From: Prevotella sp. UBA7764
GTDB taxonomy: Bacteria > Bacteroidota > Bacteroidia > Bacteroidales > Bacteroidaceae
Assembly (NCBI GenBank): GCA_002481295.1
Contig: DLDU01000053.1
Coordinates: 2,596-16,123 of the forward strand
DNA: 13,528 bases
Reading direction: 5' to 3'
Below are positions 7,193 to 13,528 of the stretch, piece after piece. Under the pieces are notes generated by a model. It saw nothing but the letters and a program-made list of their open reading frames with translations, had not been told where the DNA came from and made no database searches. Positions within the stretch are counted from its first letter, which is position 1. Each line of letters begins with the position of its first letter. Position numbers and translations under genes: made by a program.

Positions 7193-10006
7193 ATGAGAAA
7201 GCTACAAAGGGGAATAGCAGCCACCGTGCTGCTGATAGCCGCCACTACCGCCCAGGCACAGAGCATCGTCGGACGTGTAGTTGACGCCAAGACAAAAGAA
7301 CCGCTCATCGGTGCGGTCGTCAGCCTGCAAGGCACTGACACGAAGACTGTCACCGACACCGACGGACAATTTCATTTTGACCATCTCTCGACCACCACGC
7401 CTTACACCCTCCTGGTGAAATACGTGGGGTACAAGAATACAACCATTGACGGGGTTCTCTCAAAGGCCTCAGCAGCAGAAGACGTTCTCACCGTCGCGCT
7501 GAAGCCTGACGAACAGCAACTGAAAGGAGTTACGGTGACCGGTGTGAAACGAAGAAATACGGTCACGGCCGCCGTGCTCGAAGTAAAAAACAGTCCCGTC
7601 ATCGTGAGCAACATCTCGGCCCAGGATATCAAGCTCACCCAAGACGCCAATGCCGGCGAAGTCATCCGCCGCGTGCCCGGTGTGAGCCTCATCGACGACA
7701 AATTCGTCATGGTGCGCGGCCTGGCCCAACGATATAATAATGTGTGGATGAATGGTGGTGCCGTGCCCAGCAGTGAGGCCGACCAGCGAGCCTTCTCTTT
7801 CGACATGATTCCAAGCAACCAGATCGACAACCTCACCATCGTGAAGTCTCCGACGCCGGAATATCCTGCCGACTACACAGGTGGCTTCATCATGATCGAT
7901 ACCAAAGAGATTCCCTTGGAGAATGCCTTTCACGTCTCTGTGGGCGGCAACTGGAACAGTGCGTCTGCCTTCAAGAGTTTCCTTGCCACCAAGCAGAGCC
8001 GCACCGACTTCCTCGGCTTCGACAACGGACTGCGCTCGCTCCACGGCGGTATCGACGCTACCCTGGCCAACCTCGGAAAGAACAGCGGCGGCAACACCAT
8101 GTACAGCCTCTCGGACAACCACCTCAACAACGACTGGGCAGTGAAGAACCAACATCCCTGGGGCGACTTGAAGTTCGCTGCCGACTGGAGCCATAGCTGG
8201 ACACTGCCCGCCGGAAAACTCGGTGCCATCGCCGCCGTGAACTACACCAACGAGTACCGCGTCTACCGCGACATGCTCAACAATTTCTATGGAGCCTACG
8301 ACACCGCAAACGACCGCTCCAACCCATTGCGCCTCTCCACCGACAACCAGTACAACCACAACGTACGTCTCGGCGCACTCTTCAACATGACCCTGCTCAG
8401 TGCCAGCGGCAAGAACAAATACCAGCTCAAGAACATCTTCAACCAGATCGGCAACAACCGATACACCTGGCGTGAAGGCCTCAGTGCCCAGTCCGAGCCC
8501 GAACGCTCGGCAGAATATTACTATCGTAGCAGAACAACCTATACCGGTCAGATAACCGGCCGCCATACCCTCAGTGGCGATGCACTTGATTGGAGCGTCG
8601 GCTATGCGTATGCCAATCGCCGGTTGCCTGACCGTCGTAAATACATCCTCTACAACGAGGATGACAGCAAGAGCGACAACTATGTATGGCTCTATCAAAA
8701 CGACATCTCGCGCGAGTGGACCTCTCTCGACGAGCACATCGTCTCTGCCAATGTCAACGACGAGCATCAGTTTGCCTTCGGTGACTGGCAACCTAAGGTG
8801 AAGGTGGGTGCCTACGGCGAGTACCGCACCCGTAAGTACACCACCCGCAACTTCATGTATTGGTACAACGCCGAAGGCAACAGCCTGCCCAGCGGATTCC
8901 GCTCGATGGAGATGACAAGCCTGCTGAGCAATGCCGACAACTACGGTGCAGACAAGCTCTACTTGCTCGAAGATGTCAACAAGATCAATGACTACAGCGG
9001 ACACAACACACTGGGGGCTGGATATGTCAGTGCTGCTCTCCCCTTTGGCAGGCTGGATATCCATGCCGGTGTCCGCTTTGAATACAACCAAATGGAACTC
9101 ATCTCCAACAGCAAATCCTATGAGACGAGCCACGAGAGCCACTACTATCGTCACAGCGACCTCTTCCCCTCTGCCAACGCCACCTATAAGATCGACGAGA
9201 AAAACCAAATCCGGCTCAGCTATGGCCGCAGCGTCAACCGCCCGGAGTTTCGCGAGGTCTCTCCATCGGTCTACTACGACTTCGACCTGGCGAGCAACGT
9301 AGAGGGTAACTTCAACCTGAAGAACTGCTATGTCGACAACCTCGACCTGCGCTATGAGTGGTATCCCAGTCGCGGCGAGATGATATCTTTAGCAGCCTTC
9401 TACAAGCACTTCGACTCGCCCATCGAGTGGGTCTATACCATGGCGGGCGGCACCGATGTCATCTACTCCTATGCCAATGCCCGCTCGGCCAACAACTACG
9501 GCTTGGAGCTCGACATCCGCAAGAACCTCGCCTTCATGGGACTGCCCGACCTGAACTGGAGTTTCAACGGCTCACTCATCCATAGCCGCGTCAACTTTGA
9601 GCCGGGCAGCAATGAGGAAAGCCGCGCCATGCAGGGACAGTCACCCTACCTCGTCAACACGGGACTCTTCTACAAAAGCCAGCCGCTCGATCTCGACATC
9701 GCACTTCTCTACAACCGCATCGGCAAACGCATCGTAGGTGTGGGACGTTCCGAAGGCATGGACAAAAACGTCAAAGTGCCCAACAGCTACGAGATGCCGC
9801 GCGATGCCTTTGATCTCACCGTCAGCAAGCGCTTCGGCAAACATGTGGAGCTGAAGCTCGCCGCCCGCGACCTGCTCAACCAAGACATCACTTTCAAACA
9901 GTTCACTACGGTGAGCGTAGGCGGCAGCAGCAAGAAAGTCCAGGAGGTCACCCGACGCTACAAGCCCGGGCGCAACCTGCAGGCCACGGTGACATTCAAG
10001 CTATAG
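7193..10006 (+). CDS. TonB-dependent outer-membrane receptor with CarboxypepD_reg-like N-terminal domain
   Basis: This 937-residue outer-membrane channel uses TonB energy to import a ligand. A signal peptide (1-23, ending AQAQ) precedes a CarboxypepD_reg-like beta-sandwich (about 24-105; SIVGRVVDAKTKEPLIGAVV and VKYVGYKN). A plug follows (about 125-240) with GEVIRRVPGVSL (155-166), VMVRGLAQRYNNVWMNG (172-188) and PSNQIDNLTIVKSP (207-220). The remainder is a 22-stranded-type barrel ending in a hydrophobic/aromatic pattern (LQATVTFKL). There is no STN domain, so direct sigma/anti-sigma signalling is unlikely. It is shorter than most SusC proteins and its neighbour is not SusD-like, so I do not call it SusC. 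The start is the ATG at 7193; an in-frame TTG at 7154 falls inside the -7 box. The next gene follows by 57 bp and is probably co-transcribed. The ligand is unknown; the promoter repeats shared with PiT point to phosphate or a phospho-compound. Confidence 0.92.
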   Translation: MRKLQRGIAATVLLIAATTAQAQSIVGRVVDAKTKEPLIGAVVSLQGTDTKTVTDTDGQFHFDHLSTTTPYTLLVKYVGYKNTTIDGVLSKASAAEDVLTVALKPDEQQLKGVTVTGVKRRNTVTAAVLEVKNSPVIVSNISAQDIKLTQDANAGEVIRRVPGVSLIDDKFVMVRGLAQRYNNVWMNGGAVPSSEADQRAFSFDMIPSNQIDNLTIVKSPTPEYPADYTGGFIMIDTKEIPLENAFHVSVGGNWNSASAFKSFLATKQSRTDFLGFDNGLRSLHGGIDATLANLGKNSGGNTMYSLSDNHLNNDWAVKNQHPWGDLKFAADWSHSWTLPAGKLGAIAAVNYTNEYRVYRDMLNNFYGAYDTANDRSNPLRLSTDNQYNHNVRLGALFNMTLLSASGKNKYQLKNIFNQIGNNRYTWREGLSAQSEPERSAEYYYRSRTTYTGQITGRHTLSGDALDWSVGYAYANRRLPDRRKYILYNEDDSKSDNYVWLYQNDISREWTSLDEHIVSANVNDEHQFAFGDWQPKVKVGAYGEYRTRKYTTRNFMYWYNAEGNSLPSGFRSMEMTSLLSNADNYGADKLYLLEDVNKINDYSGHNTLGAGYVSAALPFGRLDIHAGVRFEYNQMELISNSKSYETSHESHYYRHSDLFPSANATYKIDEKNQIRLSYGRSVNRPEFREVSPSVYYDFDLASNVEGNFNLKNCYVDNLDLRYEWYPSRGEMISLAAFYKHFDSPIEWVYTMAGGTDVIYSYANARSANNYGLELDIRKNLAFMGLPDLNWSFNGSLIHSRVNFEPGSNEESRAMQGQSPYLVNTGLFYKSQPLDLDIALLYNRIGKRIVGVGRSEGMDKNVKVPNSYEMPRDAFDLTVSKRFGKHVELKLAARDLLNQDITFKQFTTVSVGGSSKKVQEVTRRYKPGRNLQATVTFKL

Positions 10007-10063
10007 AGTATAGAGCAACTATCGAAACTATAAAGGAAAATAATCACTCTTAACAACAATAAG

Positions 10064-11569
10064 ATGAAAGCAACAAAGATGTTTTTAGGATGCATGGGCA
10101 TCCTGGCCCTCGCTGCCTCGATGACAGCGTGCAGCAGTGACAACGACGACAATGGCGGCAGCAACAACGGCGGCAACAACGGCGGAACGTCTGTCGTCTA
10201 CAACTGGTCCACCGACGGTGGCTTCAAAGCCTGCGACCACATTCTCTTCGACGACAACGGCAAGGACGATGCCAACGGTGTCGTCATCGGCAACGGCGAC
10301 CAGAACTTCGTCTTCAAGGGCAAGCAGACTATTAAGAAAGGCACCTACCTGCTCAAAGGATGGGTGTACATCGCTGACGGTGCTGAACTGACCATCGAGC
10401 CGGGCACCGTCATCAAGGGCGACAAGGACACCAAGGCTGCCCTCATCACCGAGCCGGGCGGCAAGCTCATCGCCAAAGGCACACAGACAAGCCCGATCGT
10501 CTTCACCTCTGAGATGGCAGCCGGAAGCCGGAAGCCCGGTGACTGGGGCGGCATCATCCTCTGCGGAAAGGCTCCTAACAACAACGGCGTGCTCAACCAG
10601 CAGATCGAGGGAGGTCCCCGCACCAAGCACGGAGGCACTGATGCCAACGACAACTCTGGCGACCTGGAGTATGTGCGCATTGAGTTCGCTGGCTATCCTT
10701 TCCAAAAAGACCAGGAGATCAACGGTCTGACTCTCGGATCCGTGGGAGCCGGAACGACCATTGACCACGTGCAGGTGAGCTACTCCAACGACGACTCCTA
10801 CGAGTGGTTCGGTGGCACGGTGAACTGCCAGCACCTCATCGCTTACAGAGGATGGGACGATGACTTCGACACCGACAACGGATTCGCCGGCAGCGTAACC
10901 TATGGACTAAGCGTCCGTGACTCTAAAATCGCTGATGCCTCACAGAGCAACAGCTTCGAAAGCGACAACAATGCCAGCGGTTCTACGGCAGAGCCCTACA
11001 CGACCGCTACACTGAAGTATATGACCATCCTGGGGCCGAAGACCTTCGACGCCAACTTCCAGAACACCACCGACTACATCAACGGCGGCGGCATGAACCC
11101 AGGCAACGGCTCGTCTATGGGCAAATTCCAGGCTGCCATGCACATCCGTCGTAACTCGCGCCTCAACGTACTCAACAGCGTCTTCATCGGCTGGCCTGTC
11201 GGCATCATCCTCGACAACGAGAAAGGAGACACACAAGGCGCTGCCAAGAAAGGCTTGATGAAACTGCAGAACAATGTCTTCGCCGGAATGACCATCACCG
11301 GATCTGACTTCAACAAAGTCTACACCGATGGGCTCTACGACTATAATACGAAGACCACCGACGCTTCCAAGCCCTCGTTCTCCAGCTCGTTCTTCACGCT
11401 CGCTGCCAACAACAACAGCATCCTCAACTGGACGGCTATGACCTGGAGCGGCATCAAGAGCATCATCGAGGCCAACCAGCAACTCTCAAAAACGGCAGGA
11501 GCCTTCGCCGATGGTACGGACTGGACTACCGGATGGGCCAACTGGGATCCTGAAAACACACAATATTAG
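10064..11569 (+). CDS. Predicted surface beta-helix lipoprotein, partner of the TonB receptor
   Basis: This is a 501-residue lipoprotein of no proven function. The signal peptide carries lipobox MTAC (acylated Cys23). The next residues, SSDNDDNGG, are acidic and resemble the export signals that send Bacteroidota lipoproteins to the cell surface. A Gly/Asn/Ser linker (about 26-42) follows. Residues about 85-400 look like a right-handed beta-helix: LTIEPGTVIKGD, GGKLIAKGTQTSPIVFTS and GDWGGIILCGKAPNNNG, then stacked short strands such as LEYVRIEFAG, IDHVQVSYS and LNVLNSVFIG. Acidic clusters (SNDDSYEWFGG and GWDDDFDTDNG) could bind a cation or ligand. Relatives are commonly found beside TonB receptors that lack SusD. 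I infer that it captures ligand for, or caps, the receptor 57 bp upstream. It is closed by a strong terminator. Confidence 0.8.
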   Translation: MKATKMFLGCMGILALAASMTACSSDNDDNGGSNNGGNNGGTSVVYNWSTDGGFKACDHILFDDNGKDDANGVVIGNGDQNFVFKGKQTIKKGTYLLKGWVYIADGAELTIEPGTVIKGDKDTKAALITEPGGKLIAKGTQTSPIVFTSEMAAGSRKPGDWGGIILCGKAPNNNGVLNQQIEGGPRTKHGGTDANDNSGDLEYVRIEFAGYPFQKDQEINGLTLGSVGAGTTIDHVQVSYSNDDSYEWFGGTVNCQHLIAYRGWDDDFDTDNGFAGSVTYGLSVRDSKIADASQSNSFESDNNASGSTAEPYTTATLKYMTILGPKTFDANFQNTTDYINGGGMNPGNGSSMGKFQAAMHIRRNSRLNVLNSVFIGWPVGIILDNEKGDTQGAAKKGLMKLQNNVFAGMTITGSDFNKVYTDGLYDYNTKTTDASKPSFSSSFFTLAANNNSILNWTAMTWSGIKSIIEANQQLSKTAGAFADGTDWTTGWANWDPENTQY

Positions 11570-11597
11570 TATGTAATCTCTCTTGTGAACACTTTCC

Positions 11598-11634
11598 ACG
11601 CCCCGTAGTCGCGATGACTGCGGGGCGTTTTTGT
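11598..11634 (+). terminator. Rho-independent terminator of the receptor/lipoprotein operon
   Basis: ACGCCCCG (11598-11605) and AGTC (11607-11610) pair with GACT (11616-11619) and CGGGGCGT (11621-11628) through one T-G wobble. The loop is GCGAT and a T run follows. The stop codon lies 29 bp upstream. Confidence 0.92.
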
Positions 11635-11720
11635 TCTTGTCCTTTCACAATCTTGTTTCTGAGGGGAAAAGTCCATAAAAGCAAAATCTTGGTTGTAAAT
11701 GATATTTTTATCGGCTTTTA

Positions 11721-11752
11721 TTTGTTACATTCACAATCTTTTTATATCTTTG
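11721..11752 (+). promoter_or_regulatory. Promoter of the DUF4248 gene
   Basis: TTTG (11721-11724), a 20-bp spacer and TATCTTTG (11745-11752) match both Bacteroidota promoter elements and their spacing perfectly. Transcription should begin near 11756, giving a leader of about 112 nt that holds a 7-codon open frame. Confidence 0.85.
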
Positions 11753-11811
11753 CATCACCTTTCATTACAACCATACACATTGACAAATCAAAAACATTTC
11801 AAAAGAAGGAT

Positions 11812-11835
11812 ATGAACGAAGAGAGTTATCAATAA
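11812..11835 (+). CDS. Possible 7-codon leader peptide upstream of the DUF4248 gene
   Basis: An ATG preceded at ideal distance by AAGAAGGA, the best Shine-Dalgarno-like site in this part of the window, opens a frame encoding MNEESYQ before TAA. It lies inside the predicted 5' leader and ends 32 bp before the DUF4248 start, which itself has no clear ribosome site. It could be a translated leader that couples or regulates the next gene, or chance. No repeated regulatory codon and no attenuator hairpin is visible. Confidence 0.3.
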   Translation: MNEESYQ

Positions 11836-11867
11836 CAACCATTTAATACTATTCAACACAAAAAAGC

Positions 11868-12107
11868 ATGATTGAACCAACTAAGACAGAAACAGAAATG
11901 AAGGCTCGGGCATACGGACGCACTGAACTCGCCATGATGTATTGCCCACAGGACACTCCCGGAGCCGCATGGAGAAAGCTCAGGCAATGGACAGAGCATT
12001 GTCCCGACCTGCTGAAACGACTGCAGGACCTTGGCTACACCGGTCATCAACGCACGTTCACACCGGCGCAAGTCAAATGGATCTTCTACTACCTTGGCGA
12101 GCCTTAA
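11868..12107 (+). CDS. DUF4248 family small protein
   Basis: A 79-residue cytoplasmic protein, with no signal peptide or membrane segment, matches the Bacteroidales family DUF4248: RAYGRTELAMMYCPQ (14-28), AWRKLRQWTEHCPDL (34-48), then GYTGHQRTFTPAQV and a terminal LGEP. The function of the family is unknown. The helical, basic pattern with 'ELAMMY...AWRKLRQW' suggests a small helix-turn-helix-like DNA-binding fold, which is my inference. An alternative start at Met11, close to the conserved block, is possible; I keep the first ATG because the extension is in frame and unbroken. It has its own near-consensus promoter and ends at a terminator shared with the convergent S24 regulator. It is about the usual length for the family. 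Confidence 0.85.
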   Translation: MIEPTKTETEMKARAYGRTELAMMYCPQDTPGAAWRKLRQWTEHCPDLLKRLQDLGYTGHQRTFTPAQVKWIFYYLGEP

Positions 12108-12160
12108 CAGTCTGACCGTAGCCCGGCCGACTTCTGACAGACTATCTCTACAAATCAGCA

Positions 12161-12197
12161 ATCGCTGGAATGCCGCGGCATTCCAGCGATTTTCGTT
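12161..12197. terminator. Bidirectional terminator: 30-bp perfect palindrome
   Basis: ATCGCTGGAATGC (12161-12173) and GCATTCCAGCGAT (12178-12190) are perfectly complementary around CGCG. TTTCGTTTT follows on the plus strand, and TTGCTGATTTG on the minus strand. It lies between the converging stops of the DUF4248 gene (12107) and the S24 regulator gene (12198). Confidence 0.85.
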
Positions 12198-12845
12198 TTA
12201 AAACCTGACGAGTCCCACCACCAGGCACACGCTGCGCAACTGGTCTTTCGGCACCGTGAAAGGCAGATACTTGGGATTGTCCGACACGCACTTGAGTCCA
12301 TCCTTATCGTCGTAGATGCGCTTCACCACGATGCCCTGGTCAGTATCCAGCACATGCACCTTACCCCACTGGATGAAGCTGGCATCGGTCACCACGCGGC
12401 AGGCAAGCTCGTCGCCGCTCTTGATTTCCGGTTCCATGCTATCGCCTTTCACCAGAATGGTGAAGTCGTAGTCGGGCAGCTGCTTGATGACTGGATAACG
12501 CTCGTAGGAGACATCGATCTCCTCGGTGAGCTTGCCCGCCGATGCCGTCTGGTCGATACGCGGGCGTGTCTGATCGGTGTTGCGCAGACTGCCCTCTGTC
12601 TCGGCAAGGAAGAAAGACTGGTCCAAGCCATAGTGCCGGCAGACCTTCTCTTTGATATCCGGACTGATGGCAGGGTAGCGCCCGTTGCGTGGGTCGGGAC
12701 GGAAAAGCCGCGTGAGTGTCTGCTGGCGCACGCCAATCTCCTGGGCAAAGGCGGTCTGACCGCCCGCGGTCTTGTCCATCATCAACAGATAGAGGTTGCG
12801 CGTCTCCCGCGGCATCGCCTCATAGTCGTATTTTGCTATTCTCAT
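12198..12845 (-). CDS. S24/LexA-like self-cleaving transcriptional repressor
   Basis: This is a 215-residue regulator: an N-terminal DNA-binding part and a C-terminal S24 peptidase domain. The helix-turn-helix is about residues 27-48 (AGGQTAFAQEIGVRQQTLTRLF). The peptidase domain (about 105-215) has the Ser136 nucleophile in KGDSMEPEI and Lys175 in GIVVKRIY, the Ser-Lys pair of LexA/CI-type proteins. An Ala-Gly bond at 103-104 (ASAGKL) is a likely self-cleavage site. This layout fits a repressor inactivated by RecA-stimulated cleavage during DNA damage, or a phage-CI-derived regulator. It is not canonical LexA, whose winged helix begins differently. No phage genes are nearby. Its promoter carries inverted repeats between and beside the promoter boxes, so it probably represses itself. 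The target genes are unknown. Confidence 0.88.
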   Translation of the reverse strand: MRIAKYDYEAMPRETRNLYLLMMDKTAGGQTAFAQEIGVRQQTLTRLFRPDPRNGRYPAISPDIKEKVCRHYGLDQSFFLAETEGSLRNTDQTRPRIDQTASAGKLTEEIDVSYERYPVIKQLPDYDFTILVKGDSMEPEIKSGDELACRVVTDASFIQWGKVHVLDTDQGIVVKRIYDDKDGLKCVSDNPKYLPFTVPKDQLRSVCLVVGLVRF

Positions 12846-12910
12846 GGCTGTAGAAAATTAATATTCCAAAGCATAAACATGCCATATCGGCGTCTATACG
12901 CTTTCTTACT

Positions 12911-12953
12911 GATTATTTACACCTGCAAAGATAGTAAATAATCTATTATTAAC
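12911..12953 (-). promoter_or_regulatory. Operator array in the S24 regulator promoter
   Basis: GTAAATAAT (12934-12942) and ATTATTAAC (12945-12953) form an inverted repeat (8 of 9 pairs, 2-bp centre) exactly filling the spacer between the -33 and -7 boxes. A third arm, GATTATTTAC (12911-12920), is the exact reverse complement of GTAAATAATC (12934-12943) and lies across the -7 box at about the transcription start. Bound repressor would block RNA polymerase. Autorepression by the S24 protein is inferred. Confidence 0.6.
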
Positions 12954-12956
12954 AAA
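12926..12956 (-). promoter_or_regulatory. Promoter of the S24 regulator gene
   Basis: On the minus strand this reads TTTG (12956-12953), a 19-bp spacer, then TATCTTTG (12933-12926). Both boxes match the Bacteroidota consensus. Transcription would start near 12922, leaving a leader of about 77 nt. Confidence 0.85.
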
Positions 12957-13019
12957 GAAAAGCACACTTTATTTAGCTTTATACACCATATTATATATAG
13001 ACACGTTGTGAAGAGCCCC

Positions 13020-13040
13020 ACCTTTCCCAAAGGGAGGGGT
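13020..13040. repeat. Isolated GC-rich hairpin in AT-rich intergenic DNA
   Basis: ACCTTTCCC (13020-13028) and GGGAGGGGT (13032-13040) pair along all 9 positions, two of them G-T wobbles, around AAA. No T run follows on either strand, so a terminator is unlikely. It may be a copy of a dispersed intergenic palindrome, but only one copy is present in this window. Confidence 0.4.
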
Positions 13041-13060
13041 CGGTACAGTTCCACCAGTGA

Positions 13061-13180
13061 TACAGACCTCAACGAACTTTACAAAAGCTTGTCACCAAAA
13101 CTGTTGCTTCCAGAGAAATTGCTGATACATTTATAGAATAGGATATAGAAAATCCGGAGAAATACATACTACAACCCTAA
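13061..13180 (+). pseudogene. Possible decayed coding remnant
   Basis: The frame reads YRPQRTLQKLVTKTVASREI and on to a TAG at 13139. After that stop the same frame continues DIENPEKYILQP to TAA at 13178. The composition looks protein-like and uses no rare or odd codons, but there is no start, no ribosome site and a stop in the middle. I do not recognise a family. It may simply be chance, because the segment is only 40 codons long. Confidence 0.2.
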
Positions 13181-13195
13181 AAATTGAATCTTCAG

Positions 13196-13228
13196 ATTGT
13201 GATTTATCGATAATTTCTTGTATCTTTG
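13196..13228 (+). promoter_or_regulatory. Promoter of purL
   Basis: ATTG (13196-13199), a 21-bp spacer and TATCTTTG (13221-13228) match the Bacteroidota promoter, with one mismatch in the -33 box. Transcription would begin near 13232, leaving a leader of about 43 nt. Confidence 0.75.
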
Positions 13229-13232
13229 CACT

Positions 13233-13244
13233 TGTAATATTACA
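13233..13244. promoter_or_regulatory. Perfect 12-bp palindrome at the purL transcription start
   Basis: TGTAATATTACA is its own reverse complement and begins 5 bp after the -7 box, so it covers the predicted +1. This is a typical place for a repressor site. No regulator is identified. Confidence 0.45.
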
Positions 13245-13274
13245 TCATCTTTCATATAAAACTTTAGAGAGACT

Positions 13275-13528
13275 ATGATTCTTTTCTTTAAGACTCCGAA
13301 GGAGACTGTCATTGCCACTGAGATGGACCACCAGCCCAGTGAGCAGGAGAAGCAGGAACTGTGCTGGCTCTACGGCGACGCCGAGATGCTCAGCGACGAG
13401 AAGCTGGACGGCTTCTTCGTCGGACCACGCCGCGAAATGATTACACCATGGAGCACAAATGCCGTTGAGATCACGCAAAACATGAGTCTCACCGGCATTT
13501 CGCGTATTGAGGAGTACTTCCCCGTCAA
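13275..13528 (+). CDS. purL: Phosphoribosylformylglycinamidine synthase, N-terminal 84 residues (runs off the window)
   Basis: PurL converts FGAR, glutamine and ATP to FGAM in purine synthesis, in the cytoplasm. The visible start, MILFFKTPKETVIATEMDHQ, and then GFFVGPRREMITPWSTNAVEI (about 47-67) match the N-terminal domain of the large single-chain PurL of Bacteroidetes and Proteobacteria (about 1,230 residues). GPRREMITPWSTNA is strongly conserved there. The ATG at 13275 is the first start after the promoter; the upstream bases AGAGAGACT are a modest purine-rich ribosome site. The gene continues past the right edge, so the catalytic and glutaminase domains are not seen. Confidence 0.93.
   Translation, partial: MILFFKTPKETVIATEMDHQPSEQEKQELCWLYGDAEMLSDEKLDGFFVGPRREMITPWSTNAVEITQNMSLTGISRIEEYFPV

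Larger units (their letters stand above)
12846..13274. other. 429-bp intergenic region between the S24 regulator and purL
   Basis: The left third holds the S24 promoter and operators; the right end holds the purL promoter and a palindrome. The middle (about 13000-13190) has a G/C-rich hairpin and a short stretch that reads like a decayed coding fragment. I see no intact gene, tRNA or insertion-sequence ends. Confidence 0.7.

Noticed and set aside
7469..9208. A 579-codon open frame on the minus strand
   Set aside because: It lies wholly antisense to the TonB receptor gene, has a low-complexity Val/Ala/Glu-rich translation and no known motif; it arises from the codon bias of the plus-strand gene.
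10085..10834. A 249-codon minus-strand frame
   Set aside because: Antisense to the lipoprotein gene, Val/Ala-rich and motif-free.
7193..11569. Calling the receptor operon a SusC/SusD polysaccharide-utilisation pair
   Set aside because: The second gene is a beta-helix lipoprotein without SusD (TPR, RagB) features, and no glycoside hydrolase or glycan sensor is nearby.
11693..11698. A TTGTAA upstream of the DUF4248 promoter
   Set aside because: A single copy, with no phased partner, at a promoter that already has a good -33 box.
12198..13274. A prophage or integrated element around the S24 regulator
   Set aside because: No integrase, phage structural gene or attachment-site repeat is visible, and purL follows directly.

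Overview
The window looks like the chromosome of a Bacteroidales bacterium, most likely a Prevotella relative. Three lines of evidence support this. The promoters carry the Bacteroidota -7 box (TAnnTTTG, seen as TAACTTTG or TATCTTTG before five genes). The protein families are typical of the group (DUF4248, large single-chain PurL, PiT fused to a PhoU-like domain, TonB receptor with a CarboxypepD_reg-like domain). The translation starts are A-rich with weak Shine-Dalgarno sites. There is no rRNA, tRNA, insertion sequence or CRISPR array.

Layout. The 3' end of ppk1 (1-330) is followed closely by a Ppx/GppA exopolyphosphatase gene (375-1277) and a terminator. An OmpA-like lipoprotein gene (1532-2395) comes next. 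It faces, across a shared hairpin, a minus-strand pair: serine O-acetyltransferase (3473-4417) followed by a YitT-family membrane protein (2476-3417). A 304-bp divergent intergenic region separates this pair from a PiT phosphate transporter gene (4722-6974). After a strong terminator comes a two-gene operon: a TonB-dependent receptor (7193-10006) and a predicted outer-membrane beta-helix lipoprotein (10064-11569). The right part holds a DUF4248 gene (11868-12107), a convergent S24/LexA-like autoregulator gene (12198-12845, minus), a 429-bp regulatory intergenic region, and the first 84 codons of purL (13275 to the edge).

How it may work together. The left and middle parts are rich in phosphate genes: polyphosphate synthesis (Ppk1), polyphosphate hydrolysis (Ppx) and inner-membrane phosphate import (PiT). 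The promoters of PiT and of the adjacent TonB receptor/lipoprotein operon share TGTAAT-like direct repeats at nearly identical distances from identical TAACTTTG boxes (about -70/-71, -59/-60 and -38 bases from the box). The repeats are spaced 11, 21 or 22 bp, which is helical phasing and resembles the 11-bp periodicity of PhoB boxes. My main inference is that PiT, the receptor and the lipoprotein form one phosphate-responsive uptake route across both membranes, with the receptor/lipoprotein pair as a candidate outer-membrane importer for phosphate or a phosphorylated compound. The motif and the gene order are seen; the regulator and the ligand are inferred.

Two other regulatory signals stand out: an inverted-repeat operator array woven into the S24 regulator promoter, and a 12-bp perfect palindrome at the expected purL transcription start.
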